A stretch of 64,000 nucleotides of DNA from Dinoroseobacter sp039192165 (GCA_039192165.1 JBCCXD010000003.1:186001-250000); one strand, 5' to 3'. Counted from the first letter of the stretch, positions 17,032 to 25,002 are shown. Notes: a model not told the origin generated them from the sequence alone. Numbers and translations are program-made.

Positions 17032-17813
17032 CGAATTTGCGAAGTTGTGCTCATCATCTGATCAGCAGCAGTCATAACCTTCGCGTTCAGCTCATAGCCT
17101 CGTTGCGCTTCGATCAACTCCGTAATTGATTTTAAGGAGTCAACTGAAGAGCCTTCGAGAAACCCCTGGCGAATGAGGCCAGTTCCGTCGATCCCTGGTG
17201 TCCCGCTTATCGGGGATCCGGACGCGTTCGTCTCCAGAAAGAAGTTGCCTCCAATGGCCTCCAGCCCTTTGGCATTTGAGAATCTGGATAGTTCGATCTG
17301 GCCAATCTGCTCAGGTTCCGTTTGGTTTCTGAAATAGGCGAAGACTTCTCCTTGGCTGTTTATTGAGATTTGGGAGGCATCTTCCGGAACCACAGTTTCT
17401 GGCTGCATAACGTAGCCTTCCGATGTCACGATCACACCTTCGGAAGATCGCTTGAGACTGCCATCTCGCGTAAAACCTGATCTGTTGTCGGGCAGTTCTA
17501 TTTCGAGATACCCATCGCCTTCGACTGCAATATCAAGATCCCCTCCGGTTTTGATCAGGGCGCCCTGTTCCAGTTGTACCGAAACAGCGGCCGTCCGCAC
17601 TCCAAGACCGATCTGGATACCGGTTGGAAGAACTGTTCCATCGGAGGCATTGATTGTTCCGGGCTGCTTAATCTGCTGGTACAACAGGTCACTGAACTCT
17701 GCGCGCCGCGCGTCGTACGCAGTGGTTCCCATGTTCGCCAGATTGTTGGAAATGACCTCGACCCGCGTCTGTTGTGCGGTCATCCCTGTTGCGGCGATTG
17801 ACAGTGCTTTCAT
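17028..17813 (-). CDS. flgG: Flagellar distal rod protein FlgG
   Basis: FlgG (261 residues at the chosen start) forms the distal rod. The N-terminus MKALSIAATGMTAQQTRVEVISNNLANM is the classic flagellar rod/hook signature, with LYQQIKQPG and GIQIGLGVRTAAV following. The C-terminal VDSLKSITELIEAQRGYELNAKVM helix closes the protein. The ATG at 17813 is used because homology begins there; upstream in-frame codons fall inside flgF. It lies ten bases after flgF in the same orientation. Confidence 0.96.
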   Translation of the reverse strand: MKALSIAATGMTAQQTRVEVISNNLANMGTTAYDARRAEFSDLLYQQIKQPGTINASDGTVLPTGIQIGLGVRTAAVSVQLEQGALIKTGGDLDIAVEGDGYLEIELPDNRSGFTRDGSLKRSSEGVIVTSEGYVMQPETVVPEDASQISINSQGEVFAYFRNQTEPEQIGQIELSRFSNAKGLEAIGGNFFLETNASGSPISGTPGIDGTGLIRQGFLEGSSVDSLKSITELIEAQRGYELNAKVMTAADQMMSTTSQIR

Positions 17814-17823
17814 AACGTGCCTC

Positions 17824-18540
17824 TCAGCGACCAAGGGTTTCCAAAACAGATGTGATCCGTTGATGCTCGCGGTCCGCGAAGGACTTCGCGGCCTCATACC
17901 GCCTTTGAACTTCGATCATCCTTGCAACCTCCTCCAGAGGGTTCACATTCGAGCTTTCGAGGAAGCCTTGATGAACGGTAGCGCCATCGGCTGGTTCGAT
18001 CGTACCGACGGAGGTAAACGCGTTTTCGCCCATCCGCTCCATGCCTTTTGCGTCTAGGGGGCGAACCAGTCCAACAGCGGCAATAGGTGCGCCGTCTGCA
18101 GTCAGCGAGCCGTCGGAAGCGAGAGTGATTTCAGTTGCGTCAAGGGGCAGCAGAATGGGCGCTCCGCCCTCATCAAGCAGCTGGTACCCCTCCGGCGTTA
18201 CAATTTCACCTTCTGGGCTGCGAGAAAAAGATCCTGCTCTGCTCAGGAGATTTCCATCTGGCCCCTGAAGGTGAAAGTACCCGTCACCTTCGATTGCGAA
18301 GTCCAGAGCTCCTCCAGTTTTGTTCAAGACCCCCTGTGTCGCATCGATGAACCGCGCCCCGGCATCTGTCATCGAGATAGAGTGTGCGTTGCGGTCCTGA
18401 CGTGAAATGTACTCAGAGAATGTCAATCCCTCCTTCCGAAATCCGGTGGTGGAGATATTGGCGATGTTATTCGCAATTACTGAGAGCTCCGATTTCAAGG
18501 CCGTGGCTCGAGAGAGGGCAGAGTATATCGCAAGATCCAT
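17824..18540 (-). CDS. flgF: Flagellar proximal rod protein FlgF
   Basis: FlgF (238 residues) is one of the proximal rod subunits. It shares the rod/hook family N-terminus (ATALKSELSVIANNIANISTTGFRKEGL), a central strand-rich domain with FAIEGDGYFHLQGPDGNLLSRAGSF, and the C-terminal NPLEEVARMIEVQRRYEAAKSF helix. Its position directly before flgG and after fliQ is the usual alphaproteobacterial order flgB-flgC-fliE-fliQ-flgF-flgG-flgA-flgH. FlgG and FlgF are alike, but the order and shorter length support FlgF here. Confidence 0.93.
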   Translation of the reverse strand: MDLAIYSALSRATALKSELSVIANNIANISTTGFRKEGLTFSEYISRQDRNAHSISMTDAGARFIDATQGVLNKTGGALDFAIEGDGYFHLQGPDGNLLSRAGSFSRSPEGEIVTPEGYQLLDEGGAPILLPLDATEITLASDGSLTADGAPIAAVGLVRPLDAKGMERMGENAFTSVGTIEPADGATVHQGFLESSNVNPLEEVARMIEVQRRYEAAKSFADREHQRITSVLETLGR

Positions 18541-18541
18541 T

Positions 18542-18808
18542 TCACAGGCCCGCTGCTGCTGGAATTAGGACAGACTGAAAAAACGACACAAGAATCTGAG
18601 TCATTGGATTAATTGTTATCCAGATTACACATAGCATCGCTAACGCTTTTGGAACAAATGTAAGTGTCATTTCCTGAATAGACGTTAAAGCCTGTAACAG
18701 ACCGATCACGAAACCAACAGTCAGAGCCACGAAAAGCGTTGGGGTTGAGATTAGGATTGCCGTCCATAATCCTTGTCTAAGTATATCGAAGATTTCGGCC
18801 TCTGACAC
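18542..18808 (-). CDS. fliQ: Flagellar export gate protein FliQ
   Basis: FliQ (88 residues) is the small export-gate subunit with two transmembrane helices: about residues 15-37 (WTAILISTPTLFVALTVGF) and 50-72 (VPKALAMLCVIWITIN). The GLLQALTSIQEMTLTFVPK turn between them is the family signature. Translation starts at GTG sharing a base with the fliE stop (TAGTG). Two bases separate its end from flgF. Confidence 0.94.
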   Translation of the reverse strand: MSEAEIFDILRQGLWTAILISTPTLFVALTVGFVIGLLQALTSIQEMTLTFVPKALAMLCVIWITINPMTQILVSFFQSVLIPAAAGL

Positions 18809-19098
18809 TAAACCGGCATCCGAAGAATTTCTTGATATGCTTCGACCACTTTATTGCGGACGGCAACTGTTGTTTCAATTGCAAGCTCTGTCTCTGTAAT
18901 GGCCTGAACCAGTGCTTGAGGATCCGCTCCTGAAACAAGGTTGAGAGCGATTTTTTTCTCATTGTTACGGACCATATCAGTGAAGTCTTGAGCGAACTTC
19001 GTCAGTGTCGCCTCCGACTCTGCGGTGGTCGGTCTTGATGAAAGTGCACGTGCAGACGCGTACGCACCGTTTACGAGACTATTGCCGTCAATTGTCAT
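18808..19098 (-). CDS. fliE: Flagellar MS ring-rod junction protein FliE
   Basis: FliE (96 residues) joins the MS ring to the rod and is the first rod-type export substrate. The C-terminal helix pair with SGADPQALVQAITETELAIETTVAVRNKVVEAYQEILRMPV is typical. ATG at 19098 is preferred to an in-frame GTG three bases upstream because AGGA lies six bases before the ATG. It sits 11 bases after flgC and runs directly into fliQ. Confidence 0.9.
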   Translation of the reverse strand: MTIDGNSLVNGAYASARALSSRPTTAESEATLTKFAQDFTDMVRNNEKKIALNLVSGADPQALVQAITETELAIETTVAVRNKVVEAYQEILRMPV

Positions 19099-19109
19099 CA
19101 CAGATCCTA

Positions 19110-19499
19110 TTAGCGTCGTAGCAGATCAAGCAGAGATCTCGACATTTGCCGTGCTACTTCATAGCTTCGAAGATTTGCCTCATACGATCGTTGAGCTTCA
19201 CGCGAATCCGCCATTTCAATGAGTAGATTTACATTTGATCCGCCATAGAACCCACTTTCATTCGAGAGTGGATGTTTTGGATCATAGATTTGTTTTACTT
19301 GATCTTGACTGAGATAAACATCGTCAACCTTTACACGTGTAATATGATCTTGCCCCATGAATTCAACGAATGAGATTTGCTTGCGTTGATAGCCAGGCGT
19401 GTCAGCATTGGCGATATTCTGAGCGATGATATTTATACGTTCTGCCTGCGCCGTCAGACCAGCCGCAGATGTAGCAAGGGATTGAAGAGGGTTTGACAT
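19110..19499 (-). CDS. flgC: Flagellar proximal rod protein FlgC
   Basis: FlgC (129 residues) is a proximal rod subunit. The N-terminus SLATSAAGLTAQAERINIIAQNIANADTPGYQRKQ carries the rod/hook-family NIANAxTPGY motif. The C-terminal NVNLLIEMADSREAQRSYEANL helix is characteristic. The start at 19499 is supported by homology and AGAGG just upstream. One base separates it from flgB. Confidence 0.95.
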   Translation of the reverse strand: MSNPLQSLATSAAGLTAQAERINIIAQNIANADTPGYQRKQISFVEFMGQDHITRVKVDDVYLSQDQVKQIYDPKHPLSNESGFYGGSNVNLLIEMADSREAQRSYEANLRSYEVARQMSRSLLDLLRR

Positions 19500-19500
19500 T

Positions 19501-19887
19501 CTAACCTCTTCCAATACTCGTGCGCAGAACATTAGTCGTCGAACGATAAACCGCAAGAGCCCGATCGTAGTTTTCACGATTCTCCGCCATTCGTATCATC
19601 TCTGCCTCCAACGAAACGGAATTTCCATTCTGGGCAGTATTCCTTGTTGTGTCGTGCAGTCTGGCGAACGAAGTCGTCTCGGGACCAGTCGAGATGTGTT
19701 GGCTGCGCGTCGCTTTCAAAAATGTGCTGGAATTGGTGGCGCCATCGTTTGAATAAGGGGGAAGGTCCAGCGACCGGTACCCAGGAGTGTCGGCATTTGC
19801 GATGTTTCTTGCGATTACGTTGTGCCGCTCCGCTGCATAGGCGGACATGTTGCTGGCCATCTGAGCCAGTGCAAGGTTGCTCATCAT
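19501..19887 (-). CDS. flgB: Flagellar proximal rod protein FlgB
   Basis: FlgB (128 residues) is the proximal rod subunit next to FliE. NVIARNIANADTPGYRSLDLPPY is the family motif, followed by a variable middle and a C-terminal EMIRMAENRENYDRALAVYRS helix. GGGAGAA precedes the tandem ATGATG start. It is the first gene of the long minus-strand rod/ring unit, divergent from fliI across an 83-base gap that holds a candidate CtrA box. Confidence 0.95.
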   Translation of the reverse strand: MMSNLALAQMASNMSAYAAERHNVIARNIANADTPGYRSLDLPPYSNDGATNSSTFLKATRSQHISTGPETTSFARLHDTTRNTAQNGNSVSLEAEMIRMAENRENYDRALAVYRSTTNVLRTSIGRG

Positions 19888-19909
19888 CGGGGCTTCTCCC
19901 TCGATCGTT

Positions 19910-19924
19910 TCAACTTAGGCTTAA
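19910..19924. promoter_or_regulatory. Candidate CtrA-binding box between flgB and fliI
   Basis: Read on the minus strand the sequence is TTAA-GCCTAAG-TTGA, seven of eight matches to TTAA-N7-TTAA with correct spacing. It lies in the 83-base divergent gap between the flgB rod operon and fliI. It is one of three such near-consensus boxes in flagellar promoter gaps in this window. Evidence is motif and position only. Confidence 0.45.
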
Positions 19925-19970
19925 CCTCAATTCATTTAAGAAACCGTAAGCCGACAATTGAAAGCACGAC

Positions 19971-21287
19971 ATGCGACGGACACTCGATTTTTCCGATCTT
20001 GAACAGAGAGTTAGAAAGCTGCGCAGCTGTCGTATCTCCGGCCGAATCCACTCGGTCGGAGAAGCTCTGGTAGATGTTGAGGGCTTGTCGCGCGTGGTGC
20101 GGTTGGGGGACCGCGTCCAATTGATGGGGCATAACGGGCACTTCGTTGGGGCGGAGGCGGTCTCTCTGGAGCAGGGCCATACGTTCGTTCTGCCGGAAGG
20201 GCGGACGGAGGGGTTTGCGATAGGTGACAGGGCCCAGTATCTTGGTCAGTCCGAGATAGCACCCGAACCGGGGTGGCTCGGGCATATTTTGAACGCGTTT
20301 GGTGACCGACTTGATGGCGGCCCGTTGGGGGCGGGCAAGCGTCTCTATGCGTTGCGGAAGTCTCCTCCGGATGCAACGCGACGCAGGACACTTGGACCGC
20401 GTCTCAATACGGGATTATCCGTTTTTAACACTTTCCTGCCGATCGTACGCGGTCAGCGCCTGGGTATTTTTGCAGGATCGGGCGTGGGAAAGACCACGCT
20501 GCTTGGCAAGCTTCTGCGCACTGTGGAAGCGGATGCTGTCGTCCTTGTTTTGATCGGAGAACGTGGGCGGGAAGTTGGCGACTTTGTGCACAGGATCCTG
20601 GGGCCTGACGCAATGAAACGCTGTGTCGTTGTGGTTGCCACTTCGGATCAGTCGCCGGCGATCAAGCGCCGGGCGGCTTTCACCGGCATGGCCATTGCAG
20701 AGTTCTTGCGGGATGAAGGGGCACATGTCCTTTTTGCGGCGGACTCGATCACGCGCTTTGCCGAAGCACATCGTGACGTCGCAGCCGCCACTGGTGAATT
20801 GCCAACTGTGCGTGGATTTCCACCTTCGACCTCTAGGCTTGTTATCGAGCTTTCGGAGCGCGCTGGACCGGGGACAGAGGGCATGGGCGATATCACAGCG
20901 CTTTTCAGCGTTCTGGTTGCAGGGTCAGATTTTGAGGAGCCGCTCGCGGATCTGTTGCGTGGTGTTCTTGACGGGCACGTGATCCTCGACAGGAGTATTG
21001 CCGCGCGTGGACGTTTTCCAGCTGTGGACGTTCTGAATTCTGCGTCGCGCAGTCTGCCCGACGCCGCGACCTCTGCAGAGAATGAAATGCTCTCCCAAGC
21101 GCGAAGGCTGATAGCCCTTTACGACCGTTCGAAGGTGATGATTGACGCCGGTCTTTATTCCGAGGGCAATGACCCGAACCTCGACCGTGCCATCCTGGCG
21201 CATGATGCTCTCGAGGCGTTTCTGGGGCGGGTTGAAATGCAGTCGATCGAAAGCAGTTTCAAAAGACTGTCTAAGATACTTGCTTAG
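19971..21287 (+). CDS. fliI: Flagellar export ATPase FliI
   Basis: FliI (438 residues) is the F1-beta-like ATPase energising and ordering flagellar export. It has an N-terminal beta-barrel domain (about 1-95), Walker A GSGVGKT at residues 169-175 and Walker B HVLFAAD ending at 258. The export-ATPase signatures VLIGERGREVGDF and RGFPPSTSRLVIELSERAG follow. The gene is alone on the plus strand, divergent from flgB, and converges on the DUF1217 gene with 17 bases between stops. Confidence 0.96.
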   Translation: MRRTLDFSDLEQRVRKLRSCRISGRIHSVGEALVDVEGLSRVVRLGDRVQLMGHNGHFVGAEAVSLEQGHTFVLPEGRTEGFAIGDRAQYLGQSEIAPEPGWLGHILNAFGDRLDGGPLGAGKRLYALRKSPPDATRRRTLGPRLNTGLSVFNTFLPIVRGQRLGIFAGSGVGKTTLLGKLLRTVEADAVVLVLIGERGREVGDFVHRILGPDAMKRCVVVVATSDQSPAIKRRAAFTGMAIAEFLRDEGAHVLFAADSITRFAEAHRDVAAATGELPTVRGFPPSTSRLVIELSERAGPGTEGMGDITALFSVLVAGSDFEEPLADLLRGVLDGHVILDRSIAARGRFPAVDVLNSASRSLPDAATSAENEMLSQARRLIALYDRSKVMIDAGLYSEGNDPNLDRAILAHDALEAFLGRVEMQSIESSFKRLSKILA

Positions 21288-21304
21288 AGTCATGGGAAGG
21301 CGCT

Positions 21305-22087
21305 TCAGGCGGTGAGAAGCGCGAGCGCCGTTTGTGCCGCTATGTTCTGTGGCGTCGTGGCCGGGGCGCTTGCGCGAACCAGGAAGAGCTGAACCAGTCT
21401 TTCCGTAGCCTCCGGATCCTTGAATTGCGCTAGGGTATCGGATGAGAACCTTTTGGACACGGCATTTGCAAGGATGTCGACCTGACGATCAATATCAATG
21501 GAAGCGAAACTTCCGGGCAAACCAAACGCCGTCTCAAAAGCAAGGCGGAGCGGTGGGTCGCCCAAAATCTTAAAATACATAGCTCTTTCATTGCTTGTGG
21601 AGGTCGTGATCTCAGCAAGAGATCTCTCAAGGTAAAGCGCAATCCGCAAATCTTCATCGGCAAGTCCCACAGCTGCTTCAAACTGCCGCTTCTGGAATTT
21701 TGAGACGATACTTTCGGTATCGAAAGGACCGAGTGTCCCAGACCCCGTAACGGGAAAGGCTTCGGCAAACGCTAGATAGGTCTTGTCTGCAAGGCGGTTT
21801 GCAAGGGCCGTGTCGTTCTCGGTGCCATCTGTGAGAATCCGCTCGATAAAAGCGCGATTGGTCACATCGGCTTCCAGTCCGAAAGCTCCAAGCGCCACAC
21901 GCATCAGTCTCGGGTCACCAACAAACTCTTTTACCGACGTTATGGAACCAGTCTTTTCGCGAAAGTGGTCCACATCGCGCTTTTGGGGCTGCGCCTCGGC
22001 GATAGCCTGTTTCTGCTGATCTTCAGTTGCTTTCAGGAATTGCCAGCCGCTGGCACCGCCCAATGGAAGAGCAACCGAAAATGTCAT
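21305..22087 (-). CDS. DUF1217 flagellar protein
   Basis: The 260-residue protein resembles the DUF1217 family, which occurs almost only in alphaproteobacterial flagellar loci. Supporting features are the KEFVGDPRLMRVALGAFGLE stretch and the later FKILGDPPLRLAFETAFGLP, an internal repeat of a helical unit. No signal peptide or transmembrane segment is seen. Biochemical function is unknown; a flagellin or filament assembly role is guessed from its place after flbT. Its start overlaps the flbT stop by four bases (ATGA). Confidence 0.8.
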   Translation of the reverse strand: MTFSVALPLGGASGWQFLKATEDQQKQAIAEAQPQKRDVDHFREKTGSITSVKEFVGDPRLMRVALGAFGLEADVTNRAFIERILTDGTENDTALANRLADKTYLAFAEAFPVTGSGTLGPFDTESIVSKFQKRQFEAAVGLADEDLRIALYLERSLAEITTSTSNERAMYFKILGDPPLRLAFETAFGLPGSFASIDIDRQVDILANAVSKRFSSDTLAQFKDPEATERLVQLFLVRASAPATTPQNIAAQTALALLTA

Positions 22088-22485
22088 GTGGCCGCTGCCA
22101 GAAGTCGTTCTTCCCGCGGAAGAAGCGCACGCAGAGACTTCAAGGCCTGGTAGTAGTTCTGGTCGAGCATATGCCCCGTCGCGCTTTGAAGGGCTGCGCG
22201 GCTGTCAGCGTCGCGCAAAACCTGACTGAGCTGTTCTATGCCGCGTAGAATCTGCAGTTTCATGTCATCTGCTTTTGCATCGCCCGAGAGGACAAGCTGG
22301 AGCGCGTAGCAGACCCGCCGTACTGGCGTTGTGACCTGATCAGGGTGGATTGCATCTTTGAGGCGCAAGATGAAAGCATTGGGAGAACGAATGCTCAGGC
22401 GGATTCGACGCTCACCATTCTCAATGACAGCGCCATTTATTAGCACGCGTTCTTTGGGTGCAAGCTTCAAGACGAGGCCGCTCAT
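22084..22485 (-). CDS. flbT: Flagellin translational regulator FlbT
   Basis: FlbT (133 residues) is the alphaproteobacterial post-transcriptional regulator that, in Caulobacter, acts on the 5' leader of flagellin mRNA. LVLKLAPKERVLINGAVIENG is the conserved N-terminus, and the rest is helical (RVCYALQLVLSGD, YYQALKSLRALLPREERLLA). It overlaps flaF upstream and the DUF1217 gene downstream, giving a coupled flaF-flbT-DUF1217 unit just after flagellin. Its likely target is the structured leader at 24505-24610. Confidence 0.92.
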   Translation of the reverse strand: MSGLVLKLAPKERVLINGAVIENGERRIRLSIRSPNAFILRLKDAIHPDQVTTPVRRVCYALQLVLSGDAKADDMKLQILRGIEQLSQVLRDADSRAALQSATGHMLDQNYYQALKSLRALLPREERLLAAAT

Positions 22486-22859
22486 GGTTCTGTGCCTTCA
22501 CTTGCGAGCCCAAGTAAAATCATTTCATTAATTTCTACGAGGATCTCAATAGTTTCGTTTCCCTTGAGAACTTCACGCGAGTGGATATCCGTAAACTCAG
22601 AAAGATAGAAAATTTGTGCTTTCAATTTTTTCGGAAGAGTGTTGTCCGGTTCAGCGACGTCTACTCCAAAAAGTCGCCACATCTTTCGGTTTCGAGTAAT
22701 AGCATCGACAAAAGCACTATAATTTTCCGATTTATTCCTGTCCGCTCGAACAAGATCCGTCGTCACTCGCTCAATTATTGCGTATTCTTTGTTTACGGGT
22801 GTACCCCCGGAGCAAGAGGTTGTTGCATAGGCGGATTTTACTGCAGCATTCGCGTACAT
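22482..22859 (-). CDS. flaF: Flagellin secretion/regulatory protein FlaF
   Basis: FlaF (125 residues) promotes flagellin secretion and works in opposition to FlbT in Caulobacter; it binds flagellin. The YANAAVKSAYATTS N-terminus, the NRKMWRLFGVDVAEPDNTLPKKLKAQIFYL middle and the ILVEINEMILLGL C-terminal helix fit the family. It lies 73 bases after flagellin, beyond a strong hairpin, so its expression may be partly attenuated. Its end overlaps flbT by four bases. Confidence 0.88.
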   Translation of the reverse strand: MYANAAVKSAYATTSCSGGTPVNKEYAIIERVTTDLVRADRNKSENYSAFVDAITRNRKMWRLFGVDVAEPDNTLPKKLKAQIFYLSEFTDIHSREVLKGNETIEILVEINEMILLGLASEGTEP

Positions 22860-22903
22860 GAAATGCAGGCCTCAATATCTTTAAGTGTTTCAAGCACGTC
22901 AAA

Positions 22904-22925
22904 GCGCCGGCCTTTAAGCCGGCGC
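22904..22925 (-). terminator. Hairpin between flagellin and flaF
   Basis: An eight-base perfect stem (GCGCCGGC pairing with GCCGGCGC) encloses a six-base loop, seven bases after the flagellin stop. On the minus strand the stem is followed by only TTTGACG, so the U-run is weak. It is likely a partial terminator or mRNA-stabilising 3' hairpin that makes flagellin transcript far more abundant than flaF-flbT. Confidence 0.65.
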
Positions 22926-22932
22926 GTTTGTT

Positions 22933-24504
22933 CTATCTGAAGAGTGTCAGAATGTTCTGCGGGGCTTGGTTCGCGATGGTTAGCGACTGCGTGCCGAGCT
23001 GCTGCTGAACCTGCAGGGCCTGCAGGCGCGCGGAAGCTGCCTCCAAGTCGGCGTCCACCAGGGCACCGATCCCGGATTTGAGAGAGTCTGTCAGCTTGCT
23101 GATAAATTCAGCCTGCGTCTCGACACGACTTTGGATGGAGCCGAATTCGGCTGCCGCATCAATGGATGTCTGGATCAGGCTTTCGATATTTGCCAGCGCA
23201 TTTTTCGCGCCATCGGTTGTCGTGACATCGATGCCCTCAAGCCCAACAAGACCGCCCGAGGCGACACCGTCAGCGCCGTCGTCAAGCGCAAGAGTAACCG
23301 CGCTGGAGCTATCGTTGTCGATCTGCAAACTCGGCGGAGATGTGGTGGGGTCATTGGAGAGAGTTACCTTGACCGAAACGCCCTCAACGCCGCCCGCGTC
23401 GATAACGCGCTTCAAACCTGTTGCGACATCGTTCAGCGTATCGCCGTCTTTGGCAATGTAGTTAAAAGTCTTGCCATCGAGCGAAACCTGAAAGCCGTCT
23501 CCACTACTGACGACGCCCCCGGTATTGCCCGCACCGCCGAGCGAGATCGTCTCCGCACGCGCGACAAGCGTCGCTGCGTTACCTGCGCCCGCGGCAGATT
23601 GAGATCCGCCCGCGTCGGGATCTACATCGACTGTCGTCGACGGTGAACTGCCTTGAATCGTGATGGCTTCGAACTTATTGGTCGACGATACTGTAACCAC
23701 ACCAGTTCCGGACACTGACGTTGTGACGCCTTCAACCCCAAGGTTGGCCAGTCCCGCTGCTACAATGTCGTCAAGGGTGCCCACAGCGAGCGCACCACCC
23801 GAATTGTTGGTATAAGTAAATTGCTGATCGGCAAAATCGATCGTAAGCGTTTCACCGTCTGCAAGCGATGTTGCCAGAGTGATCGTCGCATCATTTGCTG
23901 CGTTTGAAAGGGTGGCCCCGGCACCGACGGTATAGGTTCCGGCATCGTCCAACGTCCCGATGCGGTTAAGCGCAGTGGACGTGGCAAGTGTGCCGCTGTC
24001 AGAGGTCAGGTTCTGCCCGGTAAAGCTGATATAGCTTGCTGAAACATCTCCCGAAGAGTCACGGTCGAGAGAAGATAAGATGGAGCTTTCATCGTAGCTG
24101 TTGACGAGGTTTTTGCCGTTAAACTGTGCCGCGCTCAGTACCGAATTGATCTGATCACGTAGCGCATTGATATCTGTCTGAATTTTTGTGCGGTCAACGT
24201 TTTCCTCCTGGGCGGCTACGATCTTACCTTTGATGTCTGTCAAAAGGTCCGTGACCGTTTCGGATGCGTTCCGCGCAACAGCAACGGTGGACTCGCCAAG
24301 CGAGAGGCTTTCAGAAATCCCCTTGAAGCCATTCACATCGGCTTCCATTACTTTGGAAATTGCCCACACGGCAGCATTGTCTTTTGCCGAGGCCACCGAT
24401 TTTCCGGTGGAAATCTCGTCCTGCGTTTTTGCAAGGTCTCGATTTATCGTTTGAAGAGTCTGTAGCGCGACCATCGCACTATTATTGGTCAGAATGCTGG
24501 ACAT
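22933..24504 (-). CDS. Flagellin with large variable insert
   Basis: Flagellin is the filament subunit. The 523-residue protein has canonical D0/D1 ends: residues 1-140 (SSILTNNSAMVALQTLQTIN, STGKSVASAKDNAAVW, QFNGKNLVNSYD) and about 430-523 (FGSIQSRVETQAEFISKL, SARLQALQVQQQLGTQSL, ending ILTLFR). Between them is a long A-, G-, T- and D-rich region with repeated VGVEGVTTSVSGTGVVTV-type beta strands, forming surface D2/D3 domains. Many alphaproteobacterial flagellins are only 270-400 residues, so the insert is large. The ATG follows a structured leader. The family symbol (fliC, flaA) varies, so none is given. Confidence 0.95.
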   Translation of the reverse strand: MSSILTNNSAMVALQTLQTINRDLAKTQDEISTGKSVASAKDNAAVWAISKVMEADVNGFKGISESLSLGESTVAVARNASETVTDLLTDIKGKIVAAQEENVDRTKIQTDINALRDQINSVLSAAQFNGKNLVNSYDESSILSSLDRDSSGDVSASYISFTGQNLTSDSGTLATSTALNRIGTLDDAGTYTVGAGATLSNAANDATITLATSLADGETLTIDFADQQFTYTNNSGGALAVGTLDDIVAAGLANLGVEGVTTSVSGTGVVTVSSTNKFEAITIQGSSPSTTVDVDPDAGGSQSAAGAGNAATLVARAETISLGGAGNTGGVVSSGDGFQVSLDGKTFNYIAKDGDTLNDVATGLKRVIDAGGVEGVSVKVTLSNDPTTSPPSLQIDNDSSSAVTLALDDGADGVASGGLVGLEGIDVTTTDGAKNALANIESLIQTSIDAAAEFGSIQSRVETQAEFISKLTDSLKSGIGALVDADLEAASARLQALQVQQQLGTQSLTIANQAPQNILTLFR

Positions 24505-24521
24505 TGTTTTCGTCCTCTTAG

Positions 24522-24606
24522 ATGCGCTTTTTGCGCATGGTTTCTATTGATCCAATGGGGACCATATGAAACGTCTTTCTGACGTCTTCCACGAAGTGTG
24601 TCGTGG
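24522..24606 (-). promoter_or_regulatory. Flagellin 5' leader with three hairpins
   Basis: Three consecutive inverted repeats lie upstream of the flagellin ATG. They are 24522-24538 (ATGCGC-5-GCGCAT), 24571-24585 (ACGTC-5-GACGT) and 24589-24606 (CCACGA-6-TCGTGG). The nearest ends 17 bases before the start codon. If transcription begins downstream of the CtrA-like box at 24641-24655, all three would be in the mRNA leader. FlbT, encoded two genes away, is known to act on flagellin leaders in Caulobacter, so this is the likely target; direct binding is not shown. Confidence 0.5.
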
Positions 24607-24640
24607 CGTAGTGTTGTGTATTGAAGTACGTTTGGAAATG

Positions 24641-24655
24641 ATAAGAGATGTTTAA
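24641..24655. promoter_or_regulatory. Candidate CtrA-binding box upstream of flagellin
   Basis: On the minus strand the sequence reads TTAA-ACATCTC-TTAT, seven of eight matches to TTAA-N7-TTAA. It lies about 137-151 bases upstream of the flagellin ATG, outside the hairpin leader. The surrounding DNA is AT-rich (24661-24720 has 13 G/C in 60), so a chance match is more likely here than at the other two sites. Confidence 0.35.
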
Positions 24656-24702
24656 GCGAGGAAAGAAAGATAGTATTTTATCGCTTTAAAAAATCATCAA
24701 TT

Positions 24703-25002
24703 CTATTTAATTGATGAAGATCCATAACTGAAGAAATTTTGCTTACTTTTACTTAAATCACCTAACCTAGATCTTACAATACTAAGACCACTGAGCGCAT
24801 AGGAAATGAGCTTTAAGTTTTCATCTAGAATACTTTTTAGTTCCAATATCTGGGTATTATCTTGAGACGTCCCATTCAGACGCTCCAGTCTGTTTGGCAG
24901 ATTCTTGGATATACTCATTAACTTATCTGTATTTCCAGATTTGACAGCCTGACGCTGATCTAACAGCAACTCTTTCAGAGCCTGTGCCTCGTTATAGTTC
25001 AA
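24703..25002 (-). CDS. FlgN-like small helical protein
   Basis: The 99-residue product is predicted all-helical (NEAQALKELLLDQRQAVKSGN, then NLPNRLERLNG and LELKSILDENLKLISYALSGL), a profile like FlgN/FliT-type chaperones for hook-associated proteins. No diagnostic motif supports this, so it is a size-and-context guess. Translation probably starts at TTG, with GGAAAGGA ten bases upstream, overlapping the stop of the rod-binding gene by three bases. The gene is AT-rich. Confidence 0.6.
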   Translation of the reverse strand: MNYNEAQALKELLLDQRQAVKSGNTDKLMSISKNLPNRLERLNGTSQDNTQILELKSILDENLKLISYALSGLSIVRSRLGDLSKSKQNFFSYGSSSIK

